Positions 1 to 8,478 of a stretch of 28,775 bases of DNA are shown in pieces; the stretch's first letter is position 1; each line of letters begins with the position of its first letter. The position numbers and the translations under genes were made by a program. Location: positions 1 to 28,775 of the forward strand of contig JAEWYA010000040.1 in assembly GCA_023395775.1 (NCBI GenBank). The letters are read 5' to 3'. Below the pieces are notes generated by a model. It was not told the origin of the DNA. It saw only the letters and a program-made list of their open reading frames with translations, and did no database searches. The DNA comes from Bacillota bacterium (lineage in GTDB: Bacteria; Bacillota; Clostridia; Oscillospirales; Oscillospiraceae).

Positions 1-388
1 CAACACCATCAACATACTTCTTCGTTGCCGGGTGATAGTCAGCTGTCGGTGTAAACTCGGTTGTGTTGCCTTTTTCCAGCACATTCACCCGGTCCGCCTT
101 TTGACTCAGTGCCGTCTGCTGCGGCCCGGAAACCGGCTTGTCTGTGTCCGCCGTGTTGTCCGCGGCCCCAAGTCCCACCTGCGCTTTTGTCGCAGCGTGC
201 GGGTTATCTGTGTCCGCCTCGTGTCTTGTCACCTCGTCGATCACAAGATTGACTGAGGTTGCAACCACCGCCCGCACCAGATTGTCGAAGATGGCTTTTA
301 CCTCCGCCGGTGTTCCCGTCACGATGTCCGGCGCCGAAGCAACACCCGCCGCGGCTATTTGAGCTTCTGTGATATGTTCCAGTGACAC
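1..388 (-). CDS. Tail fibre / tail-repeat protein, 3' part off the window
   Basis: This reading frame runs from a GTG at 388 to the left edge, 129 codons, and stays open. The start has a clear AAAGGGG ribosome site 6-7 nt upstream and lies 12 nt after the preceding gene. No ATG works, because the ATG just upstream is in another frame and hits a stop. The visible protein contains ADNTADTDKPVSGPQQTAL and then PTADYHPATKKYVDG. Both are the repeat style seen in many phage tail fibre and head fibre proteins (LGxxxNTSDxDKPVSxxQ and xPATKxYVD). It would form a receptor-binding or fibre shaft part of the particle. The C-terminal, host-specific part is not visible. Confidence 0.72.
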   Translation of the reverse strand, partial: MSLEHITEAQIAAAGVASAPDIVTGTPAEVKAIFDNLVRAVVATSVNLVIDEVTRHEADTDNPHAATKAQVGLGAADNTADTDKPVSGPQQTALSQKADRVNVLEKGNTTEFTPTADYHPATKKYVDGV

Positions 389-400
389 ATCATCACCCCT

Positions 401-2266
401 TTAATGCTTGTAGTTGCTGCCCGGCTCTTTCCATTCAAGCCCGAAGGAATAGATGCCGAACGGCTCGTTCTTCTCGCTGTTCTTCAGTCGGAACCGCACC
501 TTGTCCACTTTCTTGATTTTGGTCTTCCCCACCAGCGTGTGAGGCGTCCGGTCCGTGCTGAATACGAACTTTGCCCACTCAATGTAGCCCCAGTCAAAAT
601 ACCGGGCTTTTTCCCCGGAATCATAGACCTGACTCCACATACCCTTTTTCAGTACATCCACCTTCACGCCGGTGAGCACCGCCGCGGCCAGAAGCACCGA
701 AATGGCAGTAACGGTTTTGTTCTTAAACATCACCCTGCCGCTAAAATCGCTGGTCTCCCAGTATGCCTCGATGGCCTTTCCGTCGTCGTTGTAGCTCTCC
801 GGGGCGTCCACGTTCACAGCAAAGCGGCAGATGGTCCCATCGGCTTTCCCAAAGCACAGCGCGTCTCCCTCTACCCACAGGCACCGGGCGTTAAGCTTCG
901 GCCAGAAATAGGCCTCATACTGATAGGCTGAATAGGGGTTGTTCTTTTCATAGGTCTTCTGCTGCCCGTCCAGCAGGTAGATGTCCCCGCCCACGCTCAG
1001 CACGTAGAAGTCTCGGTACACCACCGCAACCGCGTCCGCAATCCCAGCGGCATCCCGCAGCGCGTTTCGGATGAAGAAGCTGCGCTCCTGCGCGTACTTA
1101 TCTCCGGTCAGCTCCTCCGCCGTGATGGCGTAGACCCCGGCCTTCGTCAAAAATACCGGCTCTTTGCCCATATAGGCGAAGCTGTGCGGGGCCGCCGCGC
1201 ACTCGCCGATCAGGGTGTTAGTGATTTTGAAAAGCGCCTCTCCCTTGTCGTCAAGGCTTCCCTGCCGCACCACCACGTTCCGTTCCCCATCGTCTCCGTC
1301 CATGCAGGTTGCAAGGGTACTTCCCAGGATGGCGTAGCCCACCACCTTCCGGCCGTCTCTGGATACTTTGGTGTATCCGGTGTCCGGCCAAAACGTGGGG
1401 TCTTCATAGCCCGAATACCAGTCAAATCCCGCTTTGTCCAGGTTGCCTGAAAGAAAGATTCTGTCCGCCGCGCCGCCCACGCCATAAACCGTGTGGAGCG
1501 TGCATTTTTCAATGTTGCTCAGAGTCGCCCGGTCCTTGGACGCCGTGATTTTCACGTTGTCCTGCCCCGTCACCGGCGATACTCCCGGTGCCGCTGTGAA
1601 TGTGACGGTCCCCGCCGCGCGGTTGACGGTGAAATCGGTCCCCTCTGTTTTTGCCACCCAGTCCCCGCTGCTGTTTAAAACCTCTGCTGTCACAGGGGTG
1701 CTGTCCAGATCCGTGGTGGTCAGCTGATACACCGTATCCGTGGCCGTTCCCAGAAAGGTTTCCGTCCATTTGTTTCCGATCATGTTCAGGGCCTCATAGG
1801 ACGTCCCTCCGCCGCTTGGTTTCCGGCTGATGATGATAGTCGGCACATAGGGCTTTGCGCTCACCAGCGCCACGCTGGTCCCGTCGTAGACCCGGAAATG
1901 TGTCCCATCAAGGATGTAAAGCTTTTCGTCGAATTGGAACGCATCGGAGAATGCATCCGCCATGTCAGCGCACAATGCTGTGAAGGTGGTTCCCTCGCGT
2001 TTATAAAGGCTGGTCCCAGCGTGTACCAACTGAGTCGTCCCCAGCGTAAACACTCCGTTGATCTTTCCGCCGTTCGGAGCGGTGGCCACGGTGGTGTACC
2101 CCATCCGCTTGCGCACCTTGCCCACCTGATCCCGGACCATGTTCGGCGCGGACGGTGAGCGTGAAAAATCCACGTTACTGGGGCTGTTGTTCAGATCAAC
2201 GCCCCGAAAATACTCGTTGACCTTTGTGTATTTGCTGTCCCCTTCCGGGATTGAAAAGGTGCTCAT
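401..2266 (-). CDS. Tail nozzle / head-tail stabilisation-like protein
   Basis: A 621-residue protein that starts with ATG after AAGGGGAAACTGA. It has no signal peptide or membrane segment and is rich in beta-type sequence with Gly and aromatic residues. An early NMVRDQVGKVRKRMGY stretch is followed by repeated short strand-turn units with tags such as RIFLSGNLDKAGFDWYSG and LEWKEPGSNY near the end. The opening 'gv..n.sps.v....s..a.NM......G..RKR.G' resembles P22 gp10-like stabilisation proteins and T7 gp12-like nozzle proteins, which are propeller-like and form the end of a short tail. It follows the adaptor gene directly and precedes the fibre gene, which is where such a protein belongs. 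The family call is from sequence style and position; no alignment was run. Confidence 0.6.
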   Translation of the reverse strand: MSTFSIPEGDSKYTKVNEYFRGVDLNNSPSNVDFSRSPSAPNMVRDQVGKVRKRMGYTTVATAPNGGKINGVFTLGTTQLVHAGTSLYKREGTTFTALCADMADAFSDAFQFDEKLYILDGTHFRVYDGTSVALVSAKPYVPTIIISRKPSGGGTSYEALNMIGNKWTETFLGTATDTVYQLTTTDLDSTPVTAEVLNSSGDWVAKTEGTDFTVNRAAGTVTFTAAPGVSPVTGQDNVKITASKDRATLSNIEKCTLHTVYGVGGAADRIFLSGNLDKAGFDWYSGYEDPTFWPDTGYTKVSRDGRKVVGYAILGSTLATCMDGDDGERNVVVRQGSLDDKGEALFKITNTLIGECAAAPHSFAYMGKEPVFLTKAGVYAITAEELTGDKYAQERSFFIRNALRDAAGIADAVAVVYRDFYVLSVGGDIYLLDGQQKTYEKNNPYSAYQYEAYFWPKLNARCLWVEGDALCFGKADGTICRFAVNVDAPESYNDDGKAIEAYWETSDFSGRVMFKNKTVTAISVLLAAAVLTGVKVDVLKKGMWSQVYDSGEKARYFDWGYIEWAKFVFSTDRTPHTLVGKTKIKKVDKVRFRLKNSEKNEPFGIYSFGLEWKEPGSNYKH

Positions 2267-2283
2267 TCAGTTTCCCCTTCTTC

Positions 2284-2940
2284 TCACCACCAGCCGGTGG
2301 TATTCCGGTAGCTTCCGCTTCCGGCCGGTCTCTTCCGGCAGCTGCTCTGGAGCTTTTGCAGCGCGTCTTCAAATTCATTCCGGTACTGCACCGCCATGGA
2401 GAGGTCATCGTCCTTGTAAAGCTCGGATGCCATGTATAGGGGAATGAGCTCCGCAAGTTCCCGGGGGACGTTCAACTCCGTCTTTCCATCCGTGGCGGAG
2501 GTCAACATCGTTGGATAGCAGAGATAGTAAATGGTCACGGTCTCCGCCGCGGCCCCGCTCAGTACAAAAATGCTCCCATTCTCCACGCTGTACTCCGTCA
2601 TGTTCCGATGGGTACCGTCGATATCCTGATAGATTTCGTCAGAGTCCAGCGCCCGGAAGTCTGTGCAGTAGTCCTTCAGCTCCACCTGATAGGCCGCGGT
2701 GGTATTTACCGGCAGCGTCAGCTTCCCGGCTTCCTCCACCGCCTCCGCCGCGTCCGCTGAGATTGCGATGGTAAACTTGCCCCGAATGGGGATCAGCGCC
2801 GTCACCATGTCCAGGGCATCGTTGCATACCCCCGGCATAGCATTGATGTACTCCTTGTTTCCGTCGTCCTCCGTCAGCTCCGCAGTCTCATTGGAGAACA
2901 TCAGCTGCAAGGTTTTCAGTTTGATCTCTGCCCAGGTCAT
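2284..2940 (-). CDS. Head-tail adaptor (connector) protein
   Basis: A 218-residue protein that starts with ATG after GGAGGGGTCTCG. The N-terminal helix (MTWAEIKLKTLQLMF) is followed by 'INAMPGVCNDALDMV'. A beta-rich middle (about 55-135) follows, then a C-terminal helical part with 'ELAELIPLYMASELYKDDD' and 'YRNEFEDALQKLQ'. This pattern of short helices around 'lp..l..li.lyv.selykdd......yr.efe.al..l' is typical of adaptor proteins of short-tailed and SU10-like phages, which sit under the portal ring and receive the tail. It lies between the capsid and nozzle-like genes. It starts the segment after the capsid terminator, so its transcription may be lower than that of the capsid gene. Confidence 0.68.
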   Translation of the reverse strand: MTWAEIKLKTLQLMFSNETAELTEDDGNKEYINAMPGVCNDALDMVTALIPIRGKFTIAISADAAEAVEEAGKLTLPVNTTAAYQVELKDYCTDFRALDSDEIYQDIDGTHRNMTEYSVENGSIFVLSGAAAETVTIYYLCYPTMLTSATDGKTELNVPRELAELIPLYMASELYKDDDLSMAVQYRNEFEDALQKLQSSCRKRPAGSGSYRNTTGWW

Positions 2941-2959
2941 CGAGACCCCTCCTTTGCAT

Positions 2960-2990
2960 AAAAGCCCGGGAGAGCGTCCCCCGGGCTTTT
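2960..2990 (-). terminator. Hairpin terminator after the capsid gene
   Basis: AAAAGCCCGGG at 2960-2970 pairs perfectly with CCCGGGCTTTT at 2980-2990, an 11-bp stem with a 9-nt loop. On the - strand the stem ends in TTTT. It sits between the capsid stop (3001) and the adaptor start (2940). It would lower expression of the tail genes relative to the capsid. It can act on either strand. Confidence 0.8.
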
Positions 2991-3000
2991 GTTGTGTGTT

Positions 3001-4008
3001 TTACAGGTTCGATCCGCCAGTGACGCCGCCGGCCAGCACGAACCGCCAGTCCACGAAGCCTCCCGTCCAGCGGGAAAAACCGTTCCAAAGATTGTTGTCG
3101 TTGTTGTCGTCGACCACGGATTTCACATCCAACTTGGTGCGGTCCAGGAACACCGGGCCGTCCTGATCCTCAAAGAACTTGCTGTCCAGCAGGAACCACG
3201 GGGAGCCGGTGACGCCCATCACGCTCATCATGTAGGTGAGGTACGGGTCCACCATCACGTTCCACTTGCCGAACTGGAAGTTGAAGGCGTTGTTGGCAGT
3301 GGTGGGGTCTTTATCCGCGCCGATGGCCCCAAATACCGTCCGCTTCAGGACAGGATTATTGGGAATCCAAATGGTGTCCGGGGCCACGCTCAGAAGCTCG
3401 CCGGTATCGCCCTTGGTGTTCTGCATGGCTGCCTCGGCTGCGTCCAATGCCGTGACGGAGAACGCATCGGCGTACAGATTGCTCTGTTTCTTGCTGTCCA
3501 CCAGATTGGGATGAACCTTTGAAAACAGGGGCTGCTGGTCTGCGGAACTGGTCTTGAACTTCTTTCCCTTGTAGGACACGGTGGTGCCGGAGAGTCCGCC
3601 CAGATACAGCGCCCGGCCGAAGTTCTCCCGGGTGCGGTTATAGGAAGTCACCAGCTTGCTGGCTTTCTTCTTCATGGATCCGATCTTGTTGTCGTCGGCC
3701 ATCTCCCGGGTGACCACAAAGCGGTTCTTCCAGGTCATGTGCTCCAGGGTCTGGGCGTAGCTCTCGCCGAAGTCGTTCTCGGGATAGGTGCCGCCCTCTC
3801 CCACGGGCTCAAAGTCATCCATGGCGGTGTCGCCGGTGTACTTTTCGCCGAAGTTGCGGCTGGTATCCATGCGGAACAGGTGCGGCAGCAGGCTCTCCTG
3901 CTCAAAGCCCTCGCCCCTTTTCTCAATGTAGCTCTTGATGGGGAACTGGGATTTTCCAAACCGGCTGTCATTCTGCGCGCCGGCAATGCTTACTGTACAA
4001 AAAGCCAT
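3001..4008 (-). CDS. Major capsid protein
   Basis: A 335-residue protein with ATG after GGAAAGGAGACAGACACA. It forms the icosahedral shell. The sequence follows the pattern of HK97-fold capsid proteins of the Mu gpT-like kind. The N-terminal arm 'EQESLLPHLFRMDTS' is followed by 'GEGGTYPENDFGESYAQTL' and 'KNRFVVTREMADDNKIG' (about 75-110). The 'FGRALYLGG' helix and 'HPNLVDSKKQSNLYADAFS' come next, and then 'IWIPNNPVLKRTVFG', 'KWNVMVDPYLT' and the late 'SPWFLLDSKFFEDQDGPVFLDRTKL'. Size, place after scaffold and decoration genes, and the strong terminator just downstream all fit. An Asp/Asn run (DDNNDNN, near residue 305) is unusual but does not break the frame. Confidence 0.85.
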   Translation of the reverse strand: MAFCTVSIAGAQNDSRFGKSQFPIKSYIEKRGEGFEQESLLPHLFRMDTSRNFGEKYTGDTAMDDFEPVGEGGTYPENDFGESYAQTLEHMTWKNRFVVTREMADDNKIGSMKKKASKLVTSYNRTRENFGRALYLGGLSGTTVSYKGKKFKTSSADQQPLFSKVHPNLVDSKKQSNLYADAFSVTALDAAEAAMQNTKGDTGELLSVAPDTIWIPNNPVLKRTVFGAIGADKDPTTANNAFNFQFGKWNVMVDPYLTYMMSVMGVTGSPWFLLDSKFFEDQDGPVFLDRTKLDVKSVVDDNNDNNLWNGFSRWTGGFVDWRFVLAGGVTGGSNL

Positions 4009-4026
4009 TGTGTCTGTCTCCTTTCC

Positions 4027-4416
4027 TTAGAAGCTGACGATCACAACGGATCCAACCGTCTGACCGTCAATCCTCTTGATCGTTGCCACGCCGGAGGTGG
4101 TGGTGGCCGTGACCTGCGCAGCGCCGGCGTCCAGCGTCACCTTGTCTCCTACGGCCAGCGTCACGCCCTCGGCAGGCGCTGCGCTGAGCGTTGTCTGAAA
4201 CTCCATGTAGGACTGTACTTCCGCGCACGGAACATCCCCGTTGTCGTCCGCCAGGCCCAGCGCCACATAGGCGGGCTTTGCGGTAGCTCCGCACTTGGTC
4301 AGTTTTCCGCTGGCAAGCACCAGCGCCTCTCCCGCCGTAATGGTCTCGTCTGCCGTTCCCGGCAGATACTCAAAGGGCGTGGTAAGGCCGACGCCCATTT
4401 TCTTAATGCTGAACAT
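4027..4416 (-). CDS. Capsid decoration-like small protein
   Basis: A 129-residue, beta-rich protein with ATG after GGAAGGAGTTTATAA. The sequence alternates short strands with small residues ('GEALVLASGKLTKCG', 'TLAVGDKVTLDAGAAQVT', 'VGSVVIVSF'), typical of head decoration or DUF2190-like proteins that bind the outside of the shell. It lies 18 nt before the major capsid gene and after the scaffold, the usual place. There are no membrane segments or catalytic motifs. The role is inferred from position and composition. Confidence 0.55.
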   Translation of the reverse strand: MFSIKKMGVGLTTPFEYLPGTADETITAGEALVLASGKLTKCGATAKPAYVALGLADDNGDVPCAEVQSYMEFQTTLSAAPAEGVTLAVGDKVTLDAGAAQVTATTTSGVATIKRIDGQTVGSVVIVSF

Positions 4417-4435
4417 TTATAAACTCCTTCCTGCG

Positions 4436-5386
4436 TCAGCGGCAGGACTTCTCAAATTTCGTCCAGTTCTTGGCGATTTCATCATCCGTGGCATCCGGGA
4501 ACCACTCCCGGTAGGCCGCGGCCTGTTCCGCCGGAACGCTTACCCCCGCCGCGCCTCCACCGGCGCCGCTGAAAAGTCCCTGCTTGCTGCGCGTCTGATT
4601 GATGGCGGTCTGCTTCGCGGCCGCCAGCCGTTTTTGCTCAATGTCTTTCCGGTTTGCAAGGTAGAACGCCTCTTCCAGCGTGTTTCCCCGCTGTACATAC
4701 CGGTTGAAATCCGCCGCCGTGGGCATCTTTGCAATGTCCTCCAGCGACTTGACCGTGGGGTCAATGGCGGTGATCTTCTGCATCTCCGCCGCGATGGCGC
4801 TCTGTGCCTGCTGCTCCGCAACCATGGCCTGCTGTTCCCTTGCAGCGGCCGCCGCCTGCTGGGCTGCCACAACGGCAGGGTGCTGCGCCACTCTCTGGTC
4901 GATCAAGCCCTCAATCACTTCCGGCTTGATACCGGCCTCCTGCATCGCCTTTTCCTGGTCTTGTCGCTGCTTGTTTGCCTCATAGGCCCGGTATTCCGCC
5001 TCCGTGGTGATGGGCTTGCCGGTATAAGGGTCTGTCTGTCCCTGGAACATATCCGCATAGATTTTATCCACCCGCGCCTGCTGGGCCCGATCATATGCGT
5101 CCTGCTCTCTCTGACGCCGCTGCGCCGCCTGCTGGTGCCGTTCCTCGGCGCTCTGCTGTGGCGGCTCGGCAGGAGGCTCAGCAGGAGCACCCGGTTCTTC
5201 TGTGGATGGCTTTCCTGCGGGTTCTCCGCCCTCTTCCGGCTCTTCCGCGCCGGCCGGTGGTTCGTTTCCTTCTGCGCCGGGTTCCTTCTGGCTTCCCGCA
5301 TCATCCGCCGCAGGGGGATCTGTTTCCTCTCCCCCGCTGTAATCTCCGAAAACTTCCTGATAATCAGGATTCATTTCAAACGCCAT
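4436..5386 (-). CDS. Capsid scaffold protein
   Basis: A 316-residue, highly charged protein with ATG after GAGGAAAAGACA. Residues 1-85 are acidic and Pro/Ala/Gly-rich (low complexity). Residues 90-200 form long Gln/Ala/Arg/Glu helices, probably coiled coil ('AAQQAAAAAREQQAM'). The C-terminal part has 'VQRGNTLEEAFYLANRKDI' and ends in a helix with 'YREWFPDATDDEIAKNWTKF'. The layout (acidic start, coiled coil, small basic C-terminal helix) is that of phage scaffolding proteins, which guide capsid assembly and then leave the shell. It lies between the portal and capsid genes, as expected. No protease is fused to it and none is seen nearby. Confidence 0.75.
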   Translation of the reverse strand: MAFEMNPDYQEVFGDYSGGEETDPPAADDAGSQKEPGAEGNEPPAGAEEPEEGGEPAGKPSTEEPGAPAEPPAEPPQQSAEERHQQAAQRRQREQDAYDRAQQARVDKIYADMFQGQTDPYTGKPITTEAEYRAYEANKQRQDQEKAMQEAGIKPEVIEGLIDQRVAQHPAVVAAQQAAAAAREQQAMVAEQQAQSAIAAEMQKITAIDPTVKSLEDIAKMPTAADFNRYVQRGNTLEEAFYLANRKDIEQKRLAAAKQTAINQTRSKQGLFSGAGGGAAGVSVPAEQAAAYREWFPDATDDEIAKNWTKFEKSCR

Positions 5387-5449
5387 TGTCTTTTCCTCGC
5401 TTTCATGGATTTTTTCGCTATCCCTGCGTTTTATCGTGGAATTGGAAAT

Positions 5450-5593
5450 TTACTTTCCGTCTCTGGTGCCACTGCGCAGGTCGTTGCCGGTCTGCTTCAC
5501 GGTGCCCTTCTTGCTGGGAGCGCTGCCGTTGGGTGCCTGCACAAACTGGCTGCCCTGGCTCTTGATCTTGCCCGCATAGCCCTTGTTCTCCAT
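5450..5593 (-). CDS. Small conserved phage protein (47 aa)
   Basis: A 47-residue basic, Gly/Ser/Lys-rich peptide beginning MENKGYAGKIKSQGSQF. The start is fixed by GGAGG eight nt upstream of the ATG at 5593. An in-frame upstream Met eight codons earlier lacks such a site. The composition (KGYAGKI, then KKGTVKQTGNDLRSG) resembles short proteins that I recall next to portal and scaffold genes in Clostridiales phages. It is likely disordered. The function is unknown; it may be a minor capsid or internal protein. Confidence 0.6.
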   Translation of the reverse strand: MENKGYAGKIKSQGSQFVQAPNGSAPSKKGTVKQTGNDLRSGTRDGK

Positions 5594-5655
5594 GGTCAAA
5601 TCCTCCTTCCCGTCCATATTTGGCTTTTTCCGCTGGCCAAAGCGATCTGAAATAT

Positions 5656-5841
5656 TTAGTTGAGCTGCTGCTCCAGCTTCTGCTGTCCGATCTCTTTCTT
5701 GCAGTTCTCGCACTGCGGGTTTCGGCAGCTGAAGGTCAGCACCCGGTATAGCTTGGTTGTCGTGAGGGAGCTGTTGTCTCCCGTCACAAGATTGTGGCTC
5801 GCGCTGATAATGGCGTCCATTCCGCACTTCGGGCATTTCAT
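5656..5841 (-). CDS. Small zinc-ribbon protein downstream of portal
   Basis: A 61-residue protein that starts MKCPKCGMDAI and carries a second Cys group CRNPQCENC about 30 residues later. The two groups form a four-Cys zinc ribbon of the Ogr/Delta style (CPxC near the start, then CxxxxC/CxxC). Its ATG overlaps the portal stop as ATGA, so the two genes are translationally coupled. Ogr/Delta-like proteins activate phage late promoters, but the Cys spacing alone does not prove that role here. It may equally be a small structural or RNA-binding protein. Confidence 0.68.
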   Translation of the reverse strand: MKCPKCGMDAIISASHNLVTGDNSSLTTTKLYRVLTFSCRNPQCENCKKEIGQQKLEQQLN

Positions 5842-7775
5842 ACCGTCGCTCCTCCATTCATCCCCATATCCGCCGCGGCAGGTGTGGGCACAGTCGGGGT
5901 TACCGCCTGCGTTTCCAGCTGCTCCTGCAAATTCTTCTTCACGGTGGCCGCCATGGGATAGTGCTCCTTTTCCATGACCTCCCAGAACAAAATCAGGCTC
6001 CGCAGGTCTGTGGGCGGGCCATAGGCCCCCTGCTGCAAATTCATCCGGTTTTCCTGCCACAGCTTTTCCCGGTCGCTGGCCAGCGGGGCCGATGCGTCGC
6101 AGGAGAAGAGGAACCGATCATTCCAGTAGGGCTGCCCGGCGTCGTCGAACTCCAGAAAGTCCCACCGGTTGAATTCCTTGTACTCCCGCTCTCCCCGTTC
6201 GTTGTAGCTCACCACCGGGCGGGGTTCGTCGGCATAGGCCAGCTTCAGCTGAAAAATCATCTGGAACAAATCCTGAAACAGCACCCGCTTCATGGCCTTT
6301 TTGCTGTCCAGCCGGCCGGCGGCCTGCTGCGCGGAAAACTGCTTCGCAACAGCCGACGTGGCCGTTGGGTCCTTCCGGCCCTGCATGGAATCCGTGATAC
6401 CGATTTGCTGGCGGGCCTCTTCGTAAACTGCATTCCGAAACGTCAGATCTGCGCCTATGTCCACCTGCAAATTCCGCACCTGAATTTTATCAATCTGACT
6501 TGCCTCCGTGACCCGCGCGATCATCAGGTCCTGGTCTCCCACCTCCAGCTTCAGATCTGCCGGCAGCGTCAGCACGCTTCCGCCGCCCAGCACCTTTCGG
6601 TTGATTTTGGTGGAGAGCTTGTTCATGGCGTTTTGCTGGTCCTCGATGGCGTCCACGTCGCTGGCGCCCAGGAACTCTCCGTACAGGCTCACGTTTTTCC
6701 GGACGATGAGCGGGAAGCGGTTTGGCTTGTAGTACGGGATCTTCGTTGGGGCCGTCTTGACCGTCCCGGTCACCAGCCCCACGGAATTCATCCCGCCGGG
6801 CAGCTGGCTCAAAACGCCGCCGGTCACGTCCATGGGGGCCATGGCCTCCGCCGCGTCCATCACCGGCTGTCCAAACTCGTCTAATACCGGGGACTCCGCC
6901 GGAATCACCTCCCCGTTGGTCTTCACGATGTCGTCCGTCAGGGTTTCGTACTCCTCCACCCGCTCTTCAAAGCTGCTAGATCCGCACTCCCGGCACTTCA
7001 CGCCGTCGCCCACGGCCCCGCACTTCTTGCAGGTCTTAAGCCGCCGCACCTGGCAGTCCTCCAGATGCTCCAGCGCCGTGTCGTTCACCCACACGAACCG
7101 GCCCACGCCGCCGTTTTTGTTCCGGTAGGTTGCCAGATGGACCGTGACCATTCCCTCCGCCGCGCCGTCGCTCCCCACGGTCCGCAGCTCCGGCTCCTCT
7201 TCGGCCTCGTCGGTCATGTCCACGCCGTAGCGCCGCTTCACATACCCCTTGGTCTTCTCCGCGTCGATGAAGTACCACTCCATGTCCTCCATGCGGTAAA
7301 CGCCGTGCTGGGGAATAATCTTCTTCGGGTGCAGCTCCGTCAGGCGAATTTCCCCGATACTGGTGTGGGTCCCTTCCGTGATGTCCCACTCTGCCAAAAA
7401 GCCGTCCCCGCCCTGAATGGGGCAGGTCCGCTCCGACATATCCATCAGCTGCTCCATGGGCAGGCGGTCCAGTTCGTTTCGGATCATATCCTCGATGATC
7501 TTGGCAAGCGGTTCGTCCTGCTCCCGCATGGCCGTCACTTTGGGCTGTGGGATGTTGCTGTCCACCTGCGTCTCGATGATCTCCTGCACAATGTTCCGCA
7601 CATGGGTGGCGCCGTCCTTTGCCGTGCCGCCCTTCACAGTCTTGATGTCCCGGCTTCCCCGGTACAGCTCTTCCCGGCGGTCCATCCGGTCCAGGTGCGC
7701 CTGATACTCGTCTTTGTCCTTGCGGTATCTGCTCTCCCAGATTTGCAGCAGCGCTTCGTCTTCCTGCTTTTTCAT
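5838..7775 (-). CDS. Portal protein
   Basis: A 645-residue protein with ATG after GGGAGGAACGA. The portal ring is the channel through which DNA enters and leaves the head. The N-terminal part has 'YQAHLDRMDRREELYRGS' followed by 'THVRNIVQEIIETQVDSNIP', a classic portal opening. The middle carries 'NRFPLIVRKNVSLYGEFLGASD' style sequence, and then 'IEDQQNAMNKLSTKI' and 'ARQQIGITDSMQGR' (about 480-500). The late helical part 'FQDLFQMIFQLKLAYADEP' is typical of the crown. A four-Cys knuckle (about C249, C252, C261, C264) is inserted in the wing region, which is uncommon. It follows the small terminase by 12 nt and overlaps the next gene by ATGA. Confidence 0.85.
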   Translation of the reverse strand: MKKQEDEALLQIWESRYRKDKDEYQAHLDRMDRREELYRGSRDIKTVKGGTAKDGATHVRNIVQEIIETQVDSNIPQPKVTAMREQDEPLAKIIEDMIRNELDRLPMEQLMDMSERTCPIQGGDGFLAEWDITEGTHTSIGEIRLTELHPKKIIPQHGVYRMEDMEWYFIDAEKTKGYVKRRYGVDMTDEAEEEPELRTVGSDGAAEGMVTVHLATYRNKNGGVGRFVWVNDTALEHLEDCQVRRLKTCKKCGAVGDGVKCRECGSSSFEERVEEYETLTDDIVKTNGEVIPAESPVLDEFGQPVMDAAEAMAPMDVTGGVLSQLPGGMNSVGLVTGTVKTAPTKIPYYKPNRFPLIVRKNVSLYGEFLGASDVDAIEDQQNAMNKLSTKINRKVLGGGSVLTLPADLKLEVGDQDLMIARVTEASQIDKIQVRNLQVDIGADLTFRNAVYEEARQQIGITDSMQGRKDPTATSAVAKQFSAQQAAGRLDSKKAMKRVLFQDLFQMIFQLKLAYADEPRPVVSYNERGEREYKEFNRWDFLEFDDAGQPYWNDRFLFSCDASAPLASDREKLWQENRMNLQQGAYGPPTDLRSLILFWEVMEKEHYPMAATVKKNLQEQLETQAVTPTVPTPAAADMGMNGGATV

Positions 7776-7787
7776 TCGTTCCTCCCG

Positions 7788-8300
7788 TTAAAATTCACGG
7801 TCGTTTCCGCCCGTCCGCTCTAAATACTGCTCCACGGTCTCACCCGGCTTCTTGTCTCCGGCGTCCGGCCGCTTCATGCCTAAGATGGTGGCCATCTGGT
7901 CCAGCGCCTTCAAAGCGCCCTTTGCGTCAAACTGCCACTCGCCACCCGGTACCCACGCATGCGTGTCGGTGTCCCACACCAGCACCGGCTCTTTGTTCAT
8001 GCACCGGCAGTAAATCTCAAAGCAGGACAGCTGGACGAACTCCGGCGTAATTCCCTTTGATTCAAAAATCTCTTTGACCTTTCGGTCCCGGTATTCTTTG
8101 ATCTCGGCTTTTCGCAGCAGCTTCCACGCCTGACTGGCCGCGCTCTTTTCCTCGTACCCGGCGCGAATCGCGGCCTGTGTCCCGTTAAAGTCCCGCAGAT
8201 ATTCAAACACAAACAGAACTTGCTTGTTTGTCAGCAGCTTTTCCAGCTCCTCCATGGGCAGCGCCCGCAGCTCGTCGGGCGTCAGCGTCTTTTTCGCCAT
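7788..8300 (-). CDS. terS: Terminase small subunit
   Basis: A 170-residue protein; the ATG at 8300 is chosen because GGGGGAGGAATC lies just upstream, whereas an in-frame Met 8 codons earlier has no such site. The N-terminal region includes 'LTNKQVLFVFEYLRDFNGTQAAIRAGYEEKSAASQAWKLL', the helix-turn-helix hallmark of small terminases of the XtmA type ('QAAIRAGY...A...A..LL'). A C-terminal oligomerisation part follows. It recognises the packaging site on phage DNA and hands it to the large subunit. Here it lies directly before the portal gene but 4.7 kb after the large-subunit gene, with a terminator in between. Confidence 0.85.
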   Translation of the reverse strand: MAKKTLTPDELRALPMEELEKLLTNKQVLFVFEYLRDFNGTQAAIRAGYEEKSAASQAWKLLRKAEIKEYRDRKVKEIFESKGITPEFVQLSCFEIYCRCMNKEPVLVWDTDTHAWVPGGEWQFDAKGALKALDQMATILGMKRPDAGDKKPGETVEQYLERTGGNDREF

Positions 8301-8384
8301 GTCCGATTCCTCCCCCGGACGCATATCACAAGTTTCTTGTTGATTTCATGGTATCACAAAGAGGGCCTCAATTAACGCCAACAT

Positions 8385-8427
8385 GAAAACCCGGAACCGA
8401 CTGCCTTACAGTCAATTCCGGGTTTTC
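8385..8427 (-). terminator. Strong hairpin terminator before terS
   Basis: GAAAACCCGGAA (8385-8396) pairs perfectly with TTCCGGGTTTTC (8416-8427), a 12-bp stem. Inside it, GACTG (8399-8403) and CAGTC (8409-8413) form a second short stem. U-runs occur on both sides, so it can act on both strands. On the - strand it separates the HTH gene (8479) from terS (8300) and marks the end of the upstream operon. I see no good sigma-A promoter in 8301-8384, so the late genes may need an activator or anti-termination. Confidence 0.8.
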
Positions 8428-8478
8428 GCATTTCGACGGCACTTTGAACAAACTGTGAACACGTGGTTTCCGGCTTCC

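Noticed and set aside
4295..5650. Long + strand open frame (451 codons)
   Set aside because: It is antisense to the scaffold, decoration and small genes, has no ribosome site, and its composition (Leu/Arg/Gly-rich) is that of a shadow frame in GC-rich DNA.
5961..6884. + strand open frame antisense to the portal
   Set aside because: The portal has clear motifs, a good start and coupled neighbours; the + frame has none of these.
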